Shown here in pieces: positions 1 to 7,474 of a stretch of DNA of 10,817 nt. Both the position numbers and the translations under genes were made by a program. Origin of the DNA: JBGTLW01 sp964614575 (lineage in GTDB: Bacteria > Planctomycetota > Phycisphaerae > Phycisphaerales > Phycisphaeraceae); NCBI GenBank assembly GCA_964614575.1, contig CAZTLX010000156.1, forward strand, positions 1 through 10,817, read 5' to 3'. Numbering within the stretch: position 1 is the first letter of the stretch; every line of letters starts with the position of its first letter. The notes beneath the pieces were generated by a model. It searched no databases and was not told the DNA's origin. It saw nothing but the letters and a program-made list of their open reading frames with translations.

Positions 1-101
1 GACCCCCGGAAGTGACCCCGGAAGTGACCCCGGAAGTGACCCCGGAAGTGACCCCCGGAAGTGACTCCCTGAAGTGACTCCCTGAAGTGACCCCCTGAAG
101 T
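1..101. repeat. Tandem repeat, period 12-13 bp, running off the left edge
   Basis: Eight head-to-tail units occupy this stretch. The first five are GACCCCGGAAGT or the same with one extra C (starts 1, 14, 26, 38, 50). The next two are GACTCCCTGAAGT (63, 76) and the last is GACCCCCTGAAGT (89). Unit boundaries and the GAAGT end are conserved, while the middle drifts from left to right. The array is cut by the window edge, so its true length is unknown. The mixed 12 and 13 bp lengths put the TGA of each junction into all three frames on the plus strand, so the array is unlikely to be coding. Confidence 0.95.
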
Positions 102-156
102 GAGCAAGACCCCGCAAGCGAGCAAGACACCCGCAAGCGGGCAAGACCCCGCAAGT
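102..156. repeat. Tandem repeat, 18-19 bp units related to the preceding array
   Basis: Three units start at 102, 120 and 139. The first is GAGCAAGACCCCGCAAGC, and the others differ by one inserted base or by end substitutions. Each carries GACCCCGCAAG, close to the GACCCCGGAAG core of the array to its left, with about six extra bases (GAGCAA) in front. It therefore looks like a derived higher-order form of the same repeat. Between 157 and 350 I see no further repeat, RNA gene or convincing promoter. That stretch can be read in the frame of the next gene from an ATG at 174, but it looks like leader. Confidence 0.85.
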
Positions 157-350
157 ACGCAGGGCACGCGCTTGTGAGCATGGCACTTAGCAGGCGTCGT
201 CCGCGGCCTATGATCTTTTGGAAGCGCTTCGCCGTGGCCCCGACTTCGAGGCGTGCACGAACGAAGAAAGAACCAGCCCCACTTCGTTGGCGATTTGGTC
301 AAGCACGGGGTGGGTCGGTTCAGGTAAGCCGAAGATCGGCGGGTGCGAGT

Positions 351-1733
351 ATGCGACGCATTCTACTTGTCGGATTCCTGCTGGGGGGAGGATATTTCGC
401 GCTGCTTTGCGGCGGCTGTGCCGCTCCGCCGAGCGAATCCCCGACCGAGGCGTCGCGTGTTGTGGAGGGCGCGGAGGAGGGCGAGAGGATCACGTCATCG
501 GAACTCGATGAACTGACGCGCGCTTTCGCTGATCGTTATGTCGGGCTGCTCTACTCGGTCAGCGACGCCATCAAGAAAGACAACCCCGACCCGGTGCAGC
601 GCCGCGAAGTGCAGACGCTGCTTCTGGACTGTTCCACCAATGTGTACGACATCGCCAGCAACGCCGATGCGTTCACCCGGGTGCTCGACCTCGTCGTCGT
701 CACCTCCTTGCTCAAGGAGCATTGGGTGGACGACGGTCGGGCGGAGGCCGTCTTCGGCGAGCGCGGCGAGCCGCTGGCCCGCGTGATGGTTCGCGCGCAG
801 GAGGAAACGCGTACGCTTGCCGTCAGGGTGCTCACCGAAGAACAACTCAGGGTGGTCGATTCACTGATTGAGGACTGGCGTGACGAGCATCCTCAGATGA
901 CGGGGGTTTCCTTTGTTCGCTTCTCGAACTTCTCGTTCGGGCGCGGCCGCACGGCCGCATCTGAGGTGCTGGCCGATCGCGGGTTGTTCGCCGAGATCGG
1001 AGAAGCGGGCCAGGCTGTGGATGAGATGCGCCTTCTGGGTGAGCGGGTGTTTTACCGGCTCAAGCGCGAGCCGACGCTGCTGCGGTGGCAGAGCGAGGCG
1101 ATCAAAGATGACATCGTTGCCACGCCGGAGACTACCACCGCGTTGGACAATCTGAATCGGCTGGCCGATCAGTTCGAGGAATTTCCCAGCAGCATCACGA
1201 GCGAGCGGCAGGCGATCCTCGCGGGGGTCCATGACTCGCTCAAGCGTCTCGACGCCACGGCGGCGAACGTGGGCGCGGTTCTGGACAAGGGAAGCGATTT
1301 CGTCGCCTCGATCGAGCCGGCAAGTGAAGCGCTCGGTGAAACGTTGGAAACAGGCCATGCCCTCTTCGCCCAGGTGGACGAATGGGACCGGTGGACTTAC
1401 GAGGTTCAGGCGCGCCGCTTCGACATCCGGGAGCACATCGAAGCGATCAAAGAACTCGCGACGGCTGCCGAAGAACTCGACGAGATGCTCACCACATCAA
1501 AATCACTGGTCAAGTCACAAGCATTGGAGCTGCGGATTGAGGAGGTCAGCGAGTTGGCGGACCAACGCATCACGTTCATGGCCGACCAGAGCCGGAGCGT
1601 GCTCAACGCGTTCTTCTGGCGCGCGATCGCGTTGCTGGTCGTGTTGTTCGCATTGCTGATCCTGTATCGACTCGTCTCCTTCATGCTCAGCAAACGCCTG
1701 GAAGGGGATGCGGGGGCACGCGCCAAGTCGTGA
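351..1733 (+). CDS. Envelope protein, N-terminal lipoprotein-like signal and C-terminal membrane anchor, unknown function
   Basis: A 460-residue protein I cannot assign to a named family. From the ATG at 351 the protein begins MRRILLVGFLLGGG, a good signal sequence, followed by LCGGC with cysteines at 20 and 23. C23 could be a lipidation site, although the lipobox is not canonical. Residues 25-420 are rich in Glu, Leu, Ala and Arg, with long helical, coiled-coil-like stretches and no catalytic motif I recognise. Residues 425-446 form a clear transmembrane helix followed by SKRLEGDAGARAKS, a basic tail expected in the cytoplasm. The frame stays open to an ATG at 174, but that adds 59 Arg-rich residues before the signal sequence, so 351 is the better start. 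Inferred role: a structural or sensory envelope component. It ends 44 bp before a convergent gene. Confidence 0.72.
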   Translation: MRRILLVGFLLGGGYFALLCGGCAAPPSESPTEASRVVEGAEEGERITSSELDELTRAFADRYVGLLYSVSDAIKKDNPDPVQRREVQTLLLDCSTNVYDIASNADAFTRVLDLVVVTSLLKEHWVDDGRAEAVFGERGEPLARVMVRAQEETRTLAVRVLTEEQLRVVDSLIEDWRDEHPQMTGVSFVRFSNFSFGRGRTAASEVLADRGLFAEIGEAGQAVDEMRLLGERVFYRLKREPTLLRWQSEAIKDDIVATPETTTALDNLNRLADQFEEFPSSITSERQAILAGVHDSLKRLDATAANVGAVLDKGSDFVASIEPASEALGETLETGHALFAQVDEWDRWTYEVQARRFDIREHIEAIKELATAAEELDEMLTTSKSLVKSQALELRIEEVSELADQRITFMADQSRSVLNAFFWRAIALLVVLFALLILYRLVSFMLSKRLEGDAGARAKS

Positions 1734-1752
1734 TGCAGCAGAGGCGGCGCGT

Positions 1753-1773
1753 GGCGATGCGCATGGCGTCGCC
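1753..1773. terminator. Hairpin between convergent genes, possible bidirectional terminator
   Basis: GGCGATGC at 1753-1760 pairs with GCGTCGCC at 1766-1773, an 8-bp stem with one T-G wobble, over a five-base loop. It lies in the 44 bp between two convergent stop codons, where a shared terminator is expected. There is no T-run on either side, so intrinsic termination is not proven. Confidence 0.4.
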
Positions 1774-1777
1774 CCGG

Positions 1778-3181
1778 TCACTCCGCCGCCGCGGGCGCGA
1801 TCCAGTCCCACGTGGGCAGGGTGCGCCCGTCGCGCAGGCGCAGGCCCCGGGGGTGCATCGGGGCGCTGCCATCGTGGGTGAGCGCTTCGACCTTGAGCCC
1901 GACAATGTCGGTCTGCTCGATCGGGATGACTTCGCCGGGGTCGGCAATGGCATTGCTGTTGCGGTCGAACCACAGCGCGAGCCCCGTAAGCTCACCCCCG
2001 GAAGCTGCATCGCCCGTCAGTTCCCCGTCGCGGTTGTCATCGAGCAGGCGCATGGCGGTGTAGCCGTCGCCGGGCATCAGCCACCAGGTGACCGAGCCGA
2101 AGAGCTGGCGGCCGGAGGTGATGCGGCCTTCGCCGGCGGGGTCCCAGACGAGCAGGGCGGTGTCGGGTTTGACCCACGGGCGGCGTTCGGCGTGGCCGTC
2201 GCCATCAAGATCAAACCGGACGGTGTGCTCGGGTGTTTGCGGCAGCAGCAGGTCGGCCAGCGTGCGGTCGGTTTCGAGGCTGAGGATGATCGGCGTGATC
2301 ATGCCCATCTTCAGGTTGTCGAGCCTGGTTTTGTCGTCCTTCATCTGCCGGGCGAGGTCGCGGTCGACGCCTTCGCCGTCGAGCTTCTGGGCCAGCCGGG
2401 TGTAGCCGGCGATGGCGTTGTAGCTGACGAGGCTTTCGAGGCCGGTGACGGGGCGCTCGTCGAGCTTGCGGTCTTCGCGGATGGCGAGTTGGTAGGCCTT
2501 GGCGTATCCGTCGAGCGCGGCTTGGTGCCACCGCGGCGTGACCAACTCTTTCGGCATATTCGACATCTTCAGTTCGGGCAGCAGCGACCGTTCGCCGCCG
2601 CGCTCGGCATACTCCTCCAGAATACTCGCCAGCCCGATGTGGTACAGCGCGTTGGCTTCGTCCAGCTCGATCGCCTTGCGGTGGTGCTTGATCGCTGCCT
2701 CGGCGTGGGCGTCGAGCGTCGCCTGATCGGGGACGGGCGGGGACCATCCGTCCTGTTTGAGTTGCTCGACCTTCTCGCGGATCGCCTGCTGAAACGCGTC
2801 CTGCTTGTCATCGCCCGGTTGCTCGTCGGCGGCAAGCTCCCACGCCTCGCGCACCTGCCGGATCGCCTCGTTGTACCGCAGCGTCTGGAGGTTTGAGCCT
2901 GCGCGAGCCATCCAGTCTTCGGGCAGGTTCGGCAGGTCGGCCTTCTCCTCGCGTTCCCATCGGTTGACCGGGATCATCTGCGACTTGAGCGTCCACGCCA
3001 GGTAGTGCGCCCGGCCGAGGATGTAGTAGCCCTCCGCGTCGTCGGGGTGTTCTGCGATGTAGGCCTCGGCGTTCTTGATGATGCGATCGACCGGGGCGCG
3101 CTCGGGCAGCATGAACATCGCCCAAGCCGGGCCGGTGAGAATCAATGCGACAAGCAGCGAGATGGCGTAGCGGTAGCGCAT
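1778..3181 (-). CDS. Exported protein with TPR-like helices and a C-terminal calcium-binding-like module
   Basis: A 467-residue secreted protein. The N-terminus has a classic signal peptide with a likely cut after AWA (residue 21). Two helical segments resemble tetratricopeptide repeats: about 31-64 (AEHPDDAEGYYILGRAHY) and about 160-192 (HHRKAIELDEANALYHIG). The C-terminal part, about 321-431, has the pattern of bacterial 'FDLDGDG' repeat-in-toxin/EF-hand-like tails: FDLDGDG at 323-329, WDPAGEG at 346-352 followed by GRQLFG, DDNRDGEL at 381-388 and LWFDRNSNAIADPGEV at 402-417. The Asp/Asn spacing suggests Ca2+ ligands. This is family knowledge plus pattern matching; binding is not shown. Start choice is supported by AAAGG upstream. 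It lies 37 bp after the HYExAFE-type gene on the same strand, so the two may be cotranscribed. Likely an extracytoplasmic scaffold or protein-interaction factor. Confidence 0.8.
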   Translation of the reverse strand: MRYRYAISLLVALILTGPAWAMFMLPERAPVDRIIKNAEAYIAEHPDDAEGYYILGRAHYLAWTLKSQMIPVNRWEREEKADLPNLPEDWMARAGSNLQTLRYNEAIRQVREAWELAADEQPGDDKQDAFQQAIREKVEQLKQDGWSPPVPDQATLDAHAEAAIKHHRKAIELDEANALYHIGLASILEEYAERGGERSLLPELKMSNMPKELVTPRWHQAALDGYAKAYQLAIREDRKLDERPVTGLESLVSYNAIAGYTRLAQKLDGEGVDRDLARQMKDDKTRLDNLKMGMITPIILSLETDRTLADLLLPQTPEHTVRFDLDGDGHAERRPWVKPDTALLVWDPAGEGRITSGRQLFGSVTWWLMPGDGYTAMRLLDDNRDGELTGDAASGGELTGLALWFDRNSNAIADPGEVIPIEQTDIVGLKVEALTHDGSAPMHPRGLRLRDGRTLPTWDWIAPAAAE

Positions 3182-3188
3182 GGCGTGG

Positions 3189-3196
3189 TTCCTTTC
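3189..3196 (-). promoter_or_regulatory. Shine-Dalgarno site of the TPR/calcium-module gene
   Basis: The minus strand reads GAAAGGAA here, about seven bases before the ATG at 3181. It is one of the few clear ribosome-binding sites in the window and supports that start. Confidence 0.6.
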
Positions 3197-3218
3197 ACCG
3201 GCATCAGACGCGGCCGAT

Positions 3219-3770
3219 TCACAACAGTTCCTTCAGCGGCACCGAGAGTTGGTCGAACGCCTTGGCCGGGATGCTCACCGTGTCCCACTTGGCGCTGCGG
3301 TCGCGCATGTGCTGCTGGTAGTCGGCCAGGCGCACGGCGAGCACGGCGTACCACCGCTCGCCGTAGGCGAAGACCTCGTGAAACAGCGCATCGGGCGGCT
3401 GGGCGTCGCACCAGAAGAGGAACGCGAAGGCGGGGTCGAAGTCCTTGCCGAAGATCTCGGCCCAGCGGGTGAGGCAGTCCACGTCGTCGCGGGTGACCCA
3501 GTTCTGAAAGGCTTTGCCGGTCTTCCCGGCGTGCTTGCGGCCTTTGACGTCGATCAGCAGGTTGCGGTGGCGCTTCGAATAGACGACGAAGTCGAAGCTC
3601 TTGAGCTTCTGAGCGATCCGGCCCCCGGCCCCGGCCTCCGCGGCCGCGGCACGCTGGCCCCCGGCGGCGCTTAGAGCCCGTTTGGCCTCGTCCACGGCGA
3701 TGTAGGGGATGGCGTTGGCGCGGAGGTAGTGCTCGAACGCGCGGTCGTAGTGGAACCGCCGATTAGCCAT
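3219..3770 (-). CDS. HYExAFE family protein, PD-(D/E)XK nuclease-like
   Basis: A 183-residue protein matching, from memory, the family NCBI names HYExAFE, which I know mainly from planctomycetes. The signature reads HYDRAFE at residues 7-13, followed by the family's IPYIAVDEAKRAL at 21-33. Residues 57-78 read KSFDFVVYS...NLLIDVKGRK: an Asp in a strand (D60) and a D-V-K triad (D74, K76), which fits the metal-binding core of a PD-(D/E)XK-type nuclease fold. The later segment has many aromatic residues and ends with a short hydrophobic tail. Ala/Gly-rich residues 35-52 look like a linker or lineage-specific insertion. The catalytic interpretation is inference, and the family's function is not known to me. 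No Shine-Dalgarno site is visible upstream. The TPR gene follows 37 bp downstream on the same strand. Confidence 0.78.
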   Translation of the reverse strand: MANRRFHYDRAFEHYLRANAIPYIAVDEAKRALSAAGGQRAAAAEAGAGGRIAQKLKSFDFVVYSKRHRNLLIDVKGRKHAGKTGKAFQNWVTRDDVDCLTRWAEIFGKDFDPAFAFLFWCDAQPPDALFHEVFAYGERWYAVLAVRLADYQQHMRDRSAKWDTVSIPAKAFDQLSVPLKELL

Positions 3771-3822
3771 ATCGGCAGTTTACCGGTATTTGGTCGATTA
3801 CCGTCAATATCGCGCCCGAGGG

Positions 3823-3885
3823 GCGGAATTCCGCGATCGCGCGGGGGCAGGGGCATAGGATCAAGTAGCGGGTGACCCTCACCCG
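3823..3885. promoter_or_regulatory. Cluster of palindromes upstream of the desaturase gene
   Basis: The divergent spacer between the HYExAFE-type gene and the desaturase holds three dyads. GCGGAATTCCGC is a perfect 12-bp palindrome at 3823-3834. CGCGATCGCG is a perfect 10-bp palindrome at 3832-3841, overlapping the first. CGGGTGA-CCC-TCACCCG is a 7-bp stem with a three-base loop at 3869-3885. Any could be an operator or leader hairpin for the desaturase. No regulator or promoter can be named from the sequence. Confidence 0.3.
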
Positions 3886-3991
3886 ATAACAGCCACGGGC
3901 CGGTTCGCCGTCCCGGCTGAAGCTGGTTATTATGTACGCGTTAACCCTCCCTCAGGGCCACGTGGGGGCCCGCTTCAAGAGAGCCGAATCG

Positions 3992-4972
<981 letters not shown>

Positions 4973-4987
4973 AGCGTGAGCGGCAAG

Positions 4988-5110
4988 ATACCCCGCCACA
5001 ACTCCGCTGCGCTGCGCAGTGGCGGGCTTGAATCAGGCATAACCTCGCGCCCCCCTTCAAGCCCACGGCTGCGAGCCGACCGACAGGTCGGCGAGTTGTC
5101 GTGGGGTATT
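4988..5110. repeat. Left composite REP (two hairpins) of the RAYT element
   Basis: Two imperfect hairpins in tandem. The first pairs CCCGCCAC (4992-4999) with GTGGCGGG (5019-5026), with an inner CTGCGC/GCGCAG stem at 5007-5019. The second pairs CCCACG (5062-5067) with CGTGGG (5100-5105) around an inner CCGACC-GACA-GGTCGG stem (5076-5091). The unit begins ATACCCC and ends GGGGTATT, so it has its own short inverted ends. It matches the reverse complement of 5691-5808 closely except for a divergent middle (about 5030-5057). It ends five bases before the transposase stop codon and may also terminate transcription. Confidence 0.9.
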
Positions 5111-5114
5111 GGTC

Positions 5115-5657
5115 TCATGTGTTGGGAACCAGGATGCCCTCCCGATACGTCCACACCCACGCGCCTTCGTGGACGTGGTTTCGGATGTAGTTGTGCACGT
5201 TGCGGTGATGCTCCACATCACGGATCAGTTTCGCACCGCAACTCTTTTGCCAAATCTTGCCCGTGATTTGCCCGCTGAGCATGAGTGACAGCGCCTGTTT
5301 GCAACGACCCACCTCATGGCGGGCGTCTTGGTAGTCGCTCGGCAACTCAACCAACGCGTGGATGTGCATGCCGGACACGGAAATCGCCAGCACCCGGTGC
5401 TTCAACTCTTTTAGATCATCACGCAACTTCTCGACAATCTCACGCCGCTGCGCACGTGGCAGGATCACCGGCTGGCCGCTAAGCGATTGGCTGTACCGAT
5501 GGATGCCGGCGTGTTCGCCGCGCGGCGGTGGATTGCGGTGATCGCCGGATGAGTGCTTCTTGTGCTTGCGTGAACGCCAGCCGCGGGGGTCGCCCGGCGG
5601 CCATGCGTTGTAGGTTGAAATCGTGACATGCCGCCAGCATTTACCCGGAGTTGGCAT
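5115..5657 (-). CDS. REP-associated tyrosine transposase (RAYT, Y1 HUH family)
   Basis: A 180-residue single-strand DNA transposase of the Y1/IS200-like class, which nicks and rejoins DNA next to REP hairpins through a 5'-phosphotyrosine link. The N-terminus carries the RAYT block WPPGDPRGWRSR (19-30). The metal-binding HUH motif reads HIH at 98-100 in GMHIHALVEL. The catalytic tyrosine is best placed at Y157 in NVHNYIRNH. KIWQKSCGAKLIRD at 134-147 is also family-typical. Length and motifs look intact, so it could be active. The gene lies between the two inverted composite REPs, with 33 bp from the start codon to the right copy and 4 bp from the stop to the left copy. Base composition is somewhat less GC-rich than the housekeeping genes around it, consistent with horizontal origin. 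Confidence 0.92.
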   Translation of the reverse strand: MPTPGKCWRHVTISTYNAWPPGDPRGWRSRKHKKHSSGDHRNPPPRGEHAGIHRYSQSLSGQPVILPRAQRREIVEKLRDDLKELKHRVLAISVSGMHIHALVELPSDYQDARHEVGRCKQALSLMLSGQITGKIWQKSCGAKLIRDVEHHRNVHNYIRNHVHEGAWVWTYREGILVPNT

Positions 5658-5690
5658 GGCTTTACGTTAACAGACTGAGTTATCAAGGCC

Positions 5691-5808
5691 AATACCCCAC
5701 GGCAACTCGCCGACCTGTCGGTCGGCTCGCAGCCGTGGGCTTTGTGGGGTAGGTCATGCCCGCCTCAAGCCCGCCACTGCGCAGCGCAGCGGAGTTGTGG
5801 CGGGGTAT
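5691..5808. repeat. Right composite REP of the RAYT element, inverted copy of 4988-5110
   Basis: Reads AATACCCCAC inward-to-outward and ends GGCGGGGTAT. It carries the same two hairpins as the left copy in inverted order: CCGACCTGTCGGTCGG in the first and CCCGCCAC/GTGGCGGG in the second. The hairpins are almost identical to the left copy, while the linker between them differs in sequence and is a few bases shorter. It lies upstream of the transposase start codon, so its hairpins could affect transposase expression as well as act as substrate. Confidence 0.9.
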
Positions 5809-5822
5809 CCACGCCTTGCGCC

Positions 5823-6140
5823 TCACCGCCGCCCGGGGCGCTTGAGCCCCCACGAGCCGCCGCCGATCAGGCCCAGGTCGAGGACCACGCCCAGGGCGAT
5901 CAGCCCCCAGTAGCTGACCGGCGGCAGGCCGCTGCCGGGCAACTCGTGGTACGCGACGGCCGCGGCGATCGTGGTGATCGGCATGAACAGGAAGCCGAGC
6001 AGCGGCCAAATCCAATGCGCGAACGCGCTGCCGAGGTAGTCGCTGAAGATCACCATGAGGATGATGATGATCCGCGGCGTGAGCAGGCCGAGGCAGCCGA
6101 GCACGCATCCGCCCTGTGGTTTGTGGGCCTTGACTTTCAT
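5823..6140 (-). CDS. Small integral membrane protein, unknown function
   Basis: A 105-residue protein with three likely transmembrane helices, at about 13-33 (after a short basic, Cys-containing N-terminus), 45-64 and 76-95, ending in a basic GLKRPGRR tail. No catalytic motif is visible and I do not recognise a family. Its ATG overlaps the hisS stop codon in an ATGA tetranucleotide, which argues that it is a real gene translated by coupling to hisS. There is no independent Shine-Dalgarno site. It ends 14 bp from the right REP of the transposase element. Whether it is functionally linked to histidyl-tRNA synthesis cannot be told; operon position alone is weak evidence. Confidence 0.75.
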   Translation of the reverse strand: MKVKAHKPQGGCVLGCLGLLTPRIIIILMVIFSDYLGSAFAHWIWPLLGFLFMPITTIAAAVAYHELPGSGLPPVSYWGLIALGVVLDLGLIGGGSWGLKRPGRR

Positions 6141-7435
6141 GGGGTGTCACCTCTGAGGTGTGCCGCGATCTGATCGAGCGTGAGGTCCTGCTGCTCGCCG
6201 CCGGCCATGTCCTTGATGGTCACGCGACCGTCGTTGACTTGATCGCCAAGGATCACCGCGAAGCGTGCGTCGCAGCCCGCGGCGTCCTTGAGCAGCTTGC
6301 CGACGTTGCGGGTGGTCTTGTAGCTGAAGCGGGTGTGTAGCCCCTGCCGCCGCAGGTCCGCGACGAGGCGGGGGACCGCGGCCGCGCCCGCGTCGCTCGC
6401 GGCGATGACGTAGGCGTCGGGCGCCGGCGCGTAACGCTGCGGGATCAGCTTCTTGTCCTGCAGAACCAGCGAGAGCACGACGTCGCCCATCCCGAAGCCC
6501 ACCGCGGGCGTGGCCGGCCCGCCGAACATCTCGATGAGCTTGTCGTACCGCCCGCCGCCGGCCAAGGCGCGCAGGGCGCCGGTCGTCTCGTGCAGCTCGA
6601 AGACCGTGCCGGTGTAATACGCCAGGCCGCGGACGATGCCCAGGTCGTACTCGCACCAGTCGGTGAGCCCGAACGCGGCGATCTGTTGGTCGAGCTGCGC
6701 GAAGTCGTCGAGCCGATCGTCGATACCGACGGACCGACGCAGGTGATCGATATCTCCCGCGGGGTACTTGCGGCGGCACATCTGCGTGAAGCGATCGACC
6801 TTGGCCTCGTCCAGCCCCAGCGCCGTCGCCGCTTTCACAAACTCCTCCGGCGGCAGCTTGTCGCGGGCGTCGAGCAGGGCGAAGGCGTCGAGCATCTTCT
6901 CGTCCGGCACGCCGAGCTTGAGCAGGATCGTCCGCACCACTTCGCGGTGCGAGAGCTTGACCTTGACCTGACTGCTGTCCAGGCCCAGTTCGCGCAGCAG
7001 ATCGACCGCGACGCCGATGACCTCGGCGTCCGCGGCGGGGCTGTCGAGCCCGAGCATGTCGATGTTCCACTGCCAGAACTCGCGCAGCCGACCCCGCTGC
7101 GGGCGTTCGGCGCGGCAGAAGTTGGGCGTGGCGAACCACTTGATCGGCTTGGGCAGGCTGTTGGCCTGCTCGGCGACCATGCGCGCCAGCGTCGGCGTGA
7201 ACTCGGGGCGGATCGCCAGCTCGCGTCCGCCGCGGTCCTCGAAGTGGAACAATTCGGAGACGATCCCCTCGCCGGACTTGACCTTGTAGAGATCGAGCGA
7301 CTCGAAGATCGGGCCGTCCACCTGCTCGAACCCGTGGCGTTCGGACACCCGCCGCCATGCGTCGAGGAGATATTGGCGCCAGGCCATATCCTGCGGGTAG
7401 AAGTCGCGCGTGCCTTTGGGGGCCTGGAGTTTCAT
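6137..7435 (-). CDS. hisS: Histidine--tRNA ligase
   Basis: A 432-residue class II aminoacyl-tRNA synthetase of normal length, charging tRNA-His with histidine in the cytoplasm. It starts MKLQAPKGTRDFYP, the family N-terminus. The motif 2 region reads FCRAERPQRGRLREFWQWN (106-124) with R108 positioned as the motif 2 arginine. The histidine-specific HisA block is RGLAYYTGTVFE (269-280), with Ala where most enzymes have Asp. GGGRYDKL follows at 293-300. The motif 3 region is AVGFGMGDVV (311-320), in which the usual Glu-Arg pair after GMG is replaced by DVV. The C-terminal anticodon-binding domain spans about 337-430. The start has no Shine-Dalgarno site; a heptamer array lies six bases upstream. 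The stop overlaps the next gene by 4 bp. Confidence 0.95.
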   Translation of the reverse strand: MKLQAPKGTRDFYPQDMAWRQYLLDAWRRVSERHGFEQVDGPIFESLDLYKVKSGEGIVSELFHFEDRGGRELAIRPEFTPTLARMVAEQANSLPKPIKWFATPNFCRAERPQRGRLREFWQWNIDMLGLDSPAADAEVIGVAVDLLRELGLDSSQVKVKLSHREVVRTILLKLGVPDEKMLDAFALLDARDKLPPEEFVKAATALGLDEAKVDRFTQMCRRKYPAGDIDHLRRSVGIDDRLDDFAQLDQQIAAFGLTDWCEYDLGIVRGLAYYTGTVFELHETTGALRALAGGGRYDKLIEMFGGPATPAVGFGMGDVVLSLVLQDKKLIPQRYAPAPDAYVIAASDAGAAAVPRLVADLRRQGLHTRFSYKTTRNVGKLLKDAAGCDARFAVILGDQVNDGRVTIKDMAGGEQQDLTLDQIAAHLRGDTP

Positions 7436-7440
7436 GGGGG

Positions 7441-7474
7441 TAGCAGTTCGTAGTTCGTAGTTTGTAGTTCGTAG
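7441..7474. repeat. Heptamer array (GTAGTTC type), left member of an inverted pair
   Basis: Four units of AGTTCGT or AGTTTGT in register (7445, 7452, 7459, 7466), with a TAG in front at 7441. On the plus strand TAG falls at 7441, 7451, 7458, 7465 and 7472, covering all three frames. The array occupies almost the whole 48 bp between the four-helix gene and hisS, so the minus-strand copy forms the hisS leader. Confidence 0.9.

Larger units (their letters stand above)
4988..5808. mobile_element. RAYT element: HUH transposase between inverted composite REPs
   Basis: An 821 bp unit whose two ends are near-identical inverted copies of about 120 bp (4988-5110 and 5691-5808), enclosing one HUH transposase gene. 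Outer ends read ATACCCCGCC on the left and GGCGGGGTAT on the right. No target-site duplication is visible, as expected for HUH transposases. The unit sits between the desaturase stop (4972) and the small membrane protein gene (5823), where it separates convergent transcription. The arrangement matches the known coupling of RAYT genes with flanking REP palindromes. Confidence 0.85.

Noticed and set aside
174..350. N-terminal extension of the first gene from the ATG at 174
   Set aside because: It would add 59 Arg-rich residues and bury a good signal sequence that begins at 351, so it is treated as leader, though not excluded.
1730..2896. Long plus-strand open frame (388 codons) opposite the TPR/calcium-module gene
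   Set aside because: It is the antisense shadow of a GC-rich gene. The minus-strand product has a signal peptide, TPR-like helices, an Asp-rich module and a Shine-Dalgarno site, while the plus-strand product has no recognisable motif.
7441..7474. Heptamer arrays considered as a CRISPR array
   Set aside because: Unit length is 7 bp with no spacers of 25-40 bp and no cas genes nearby.
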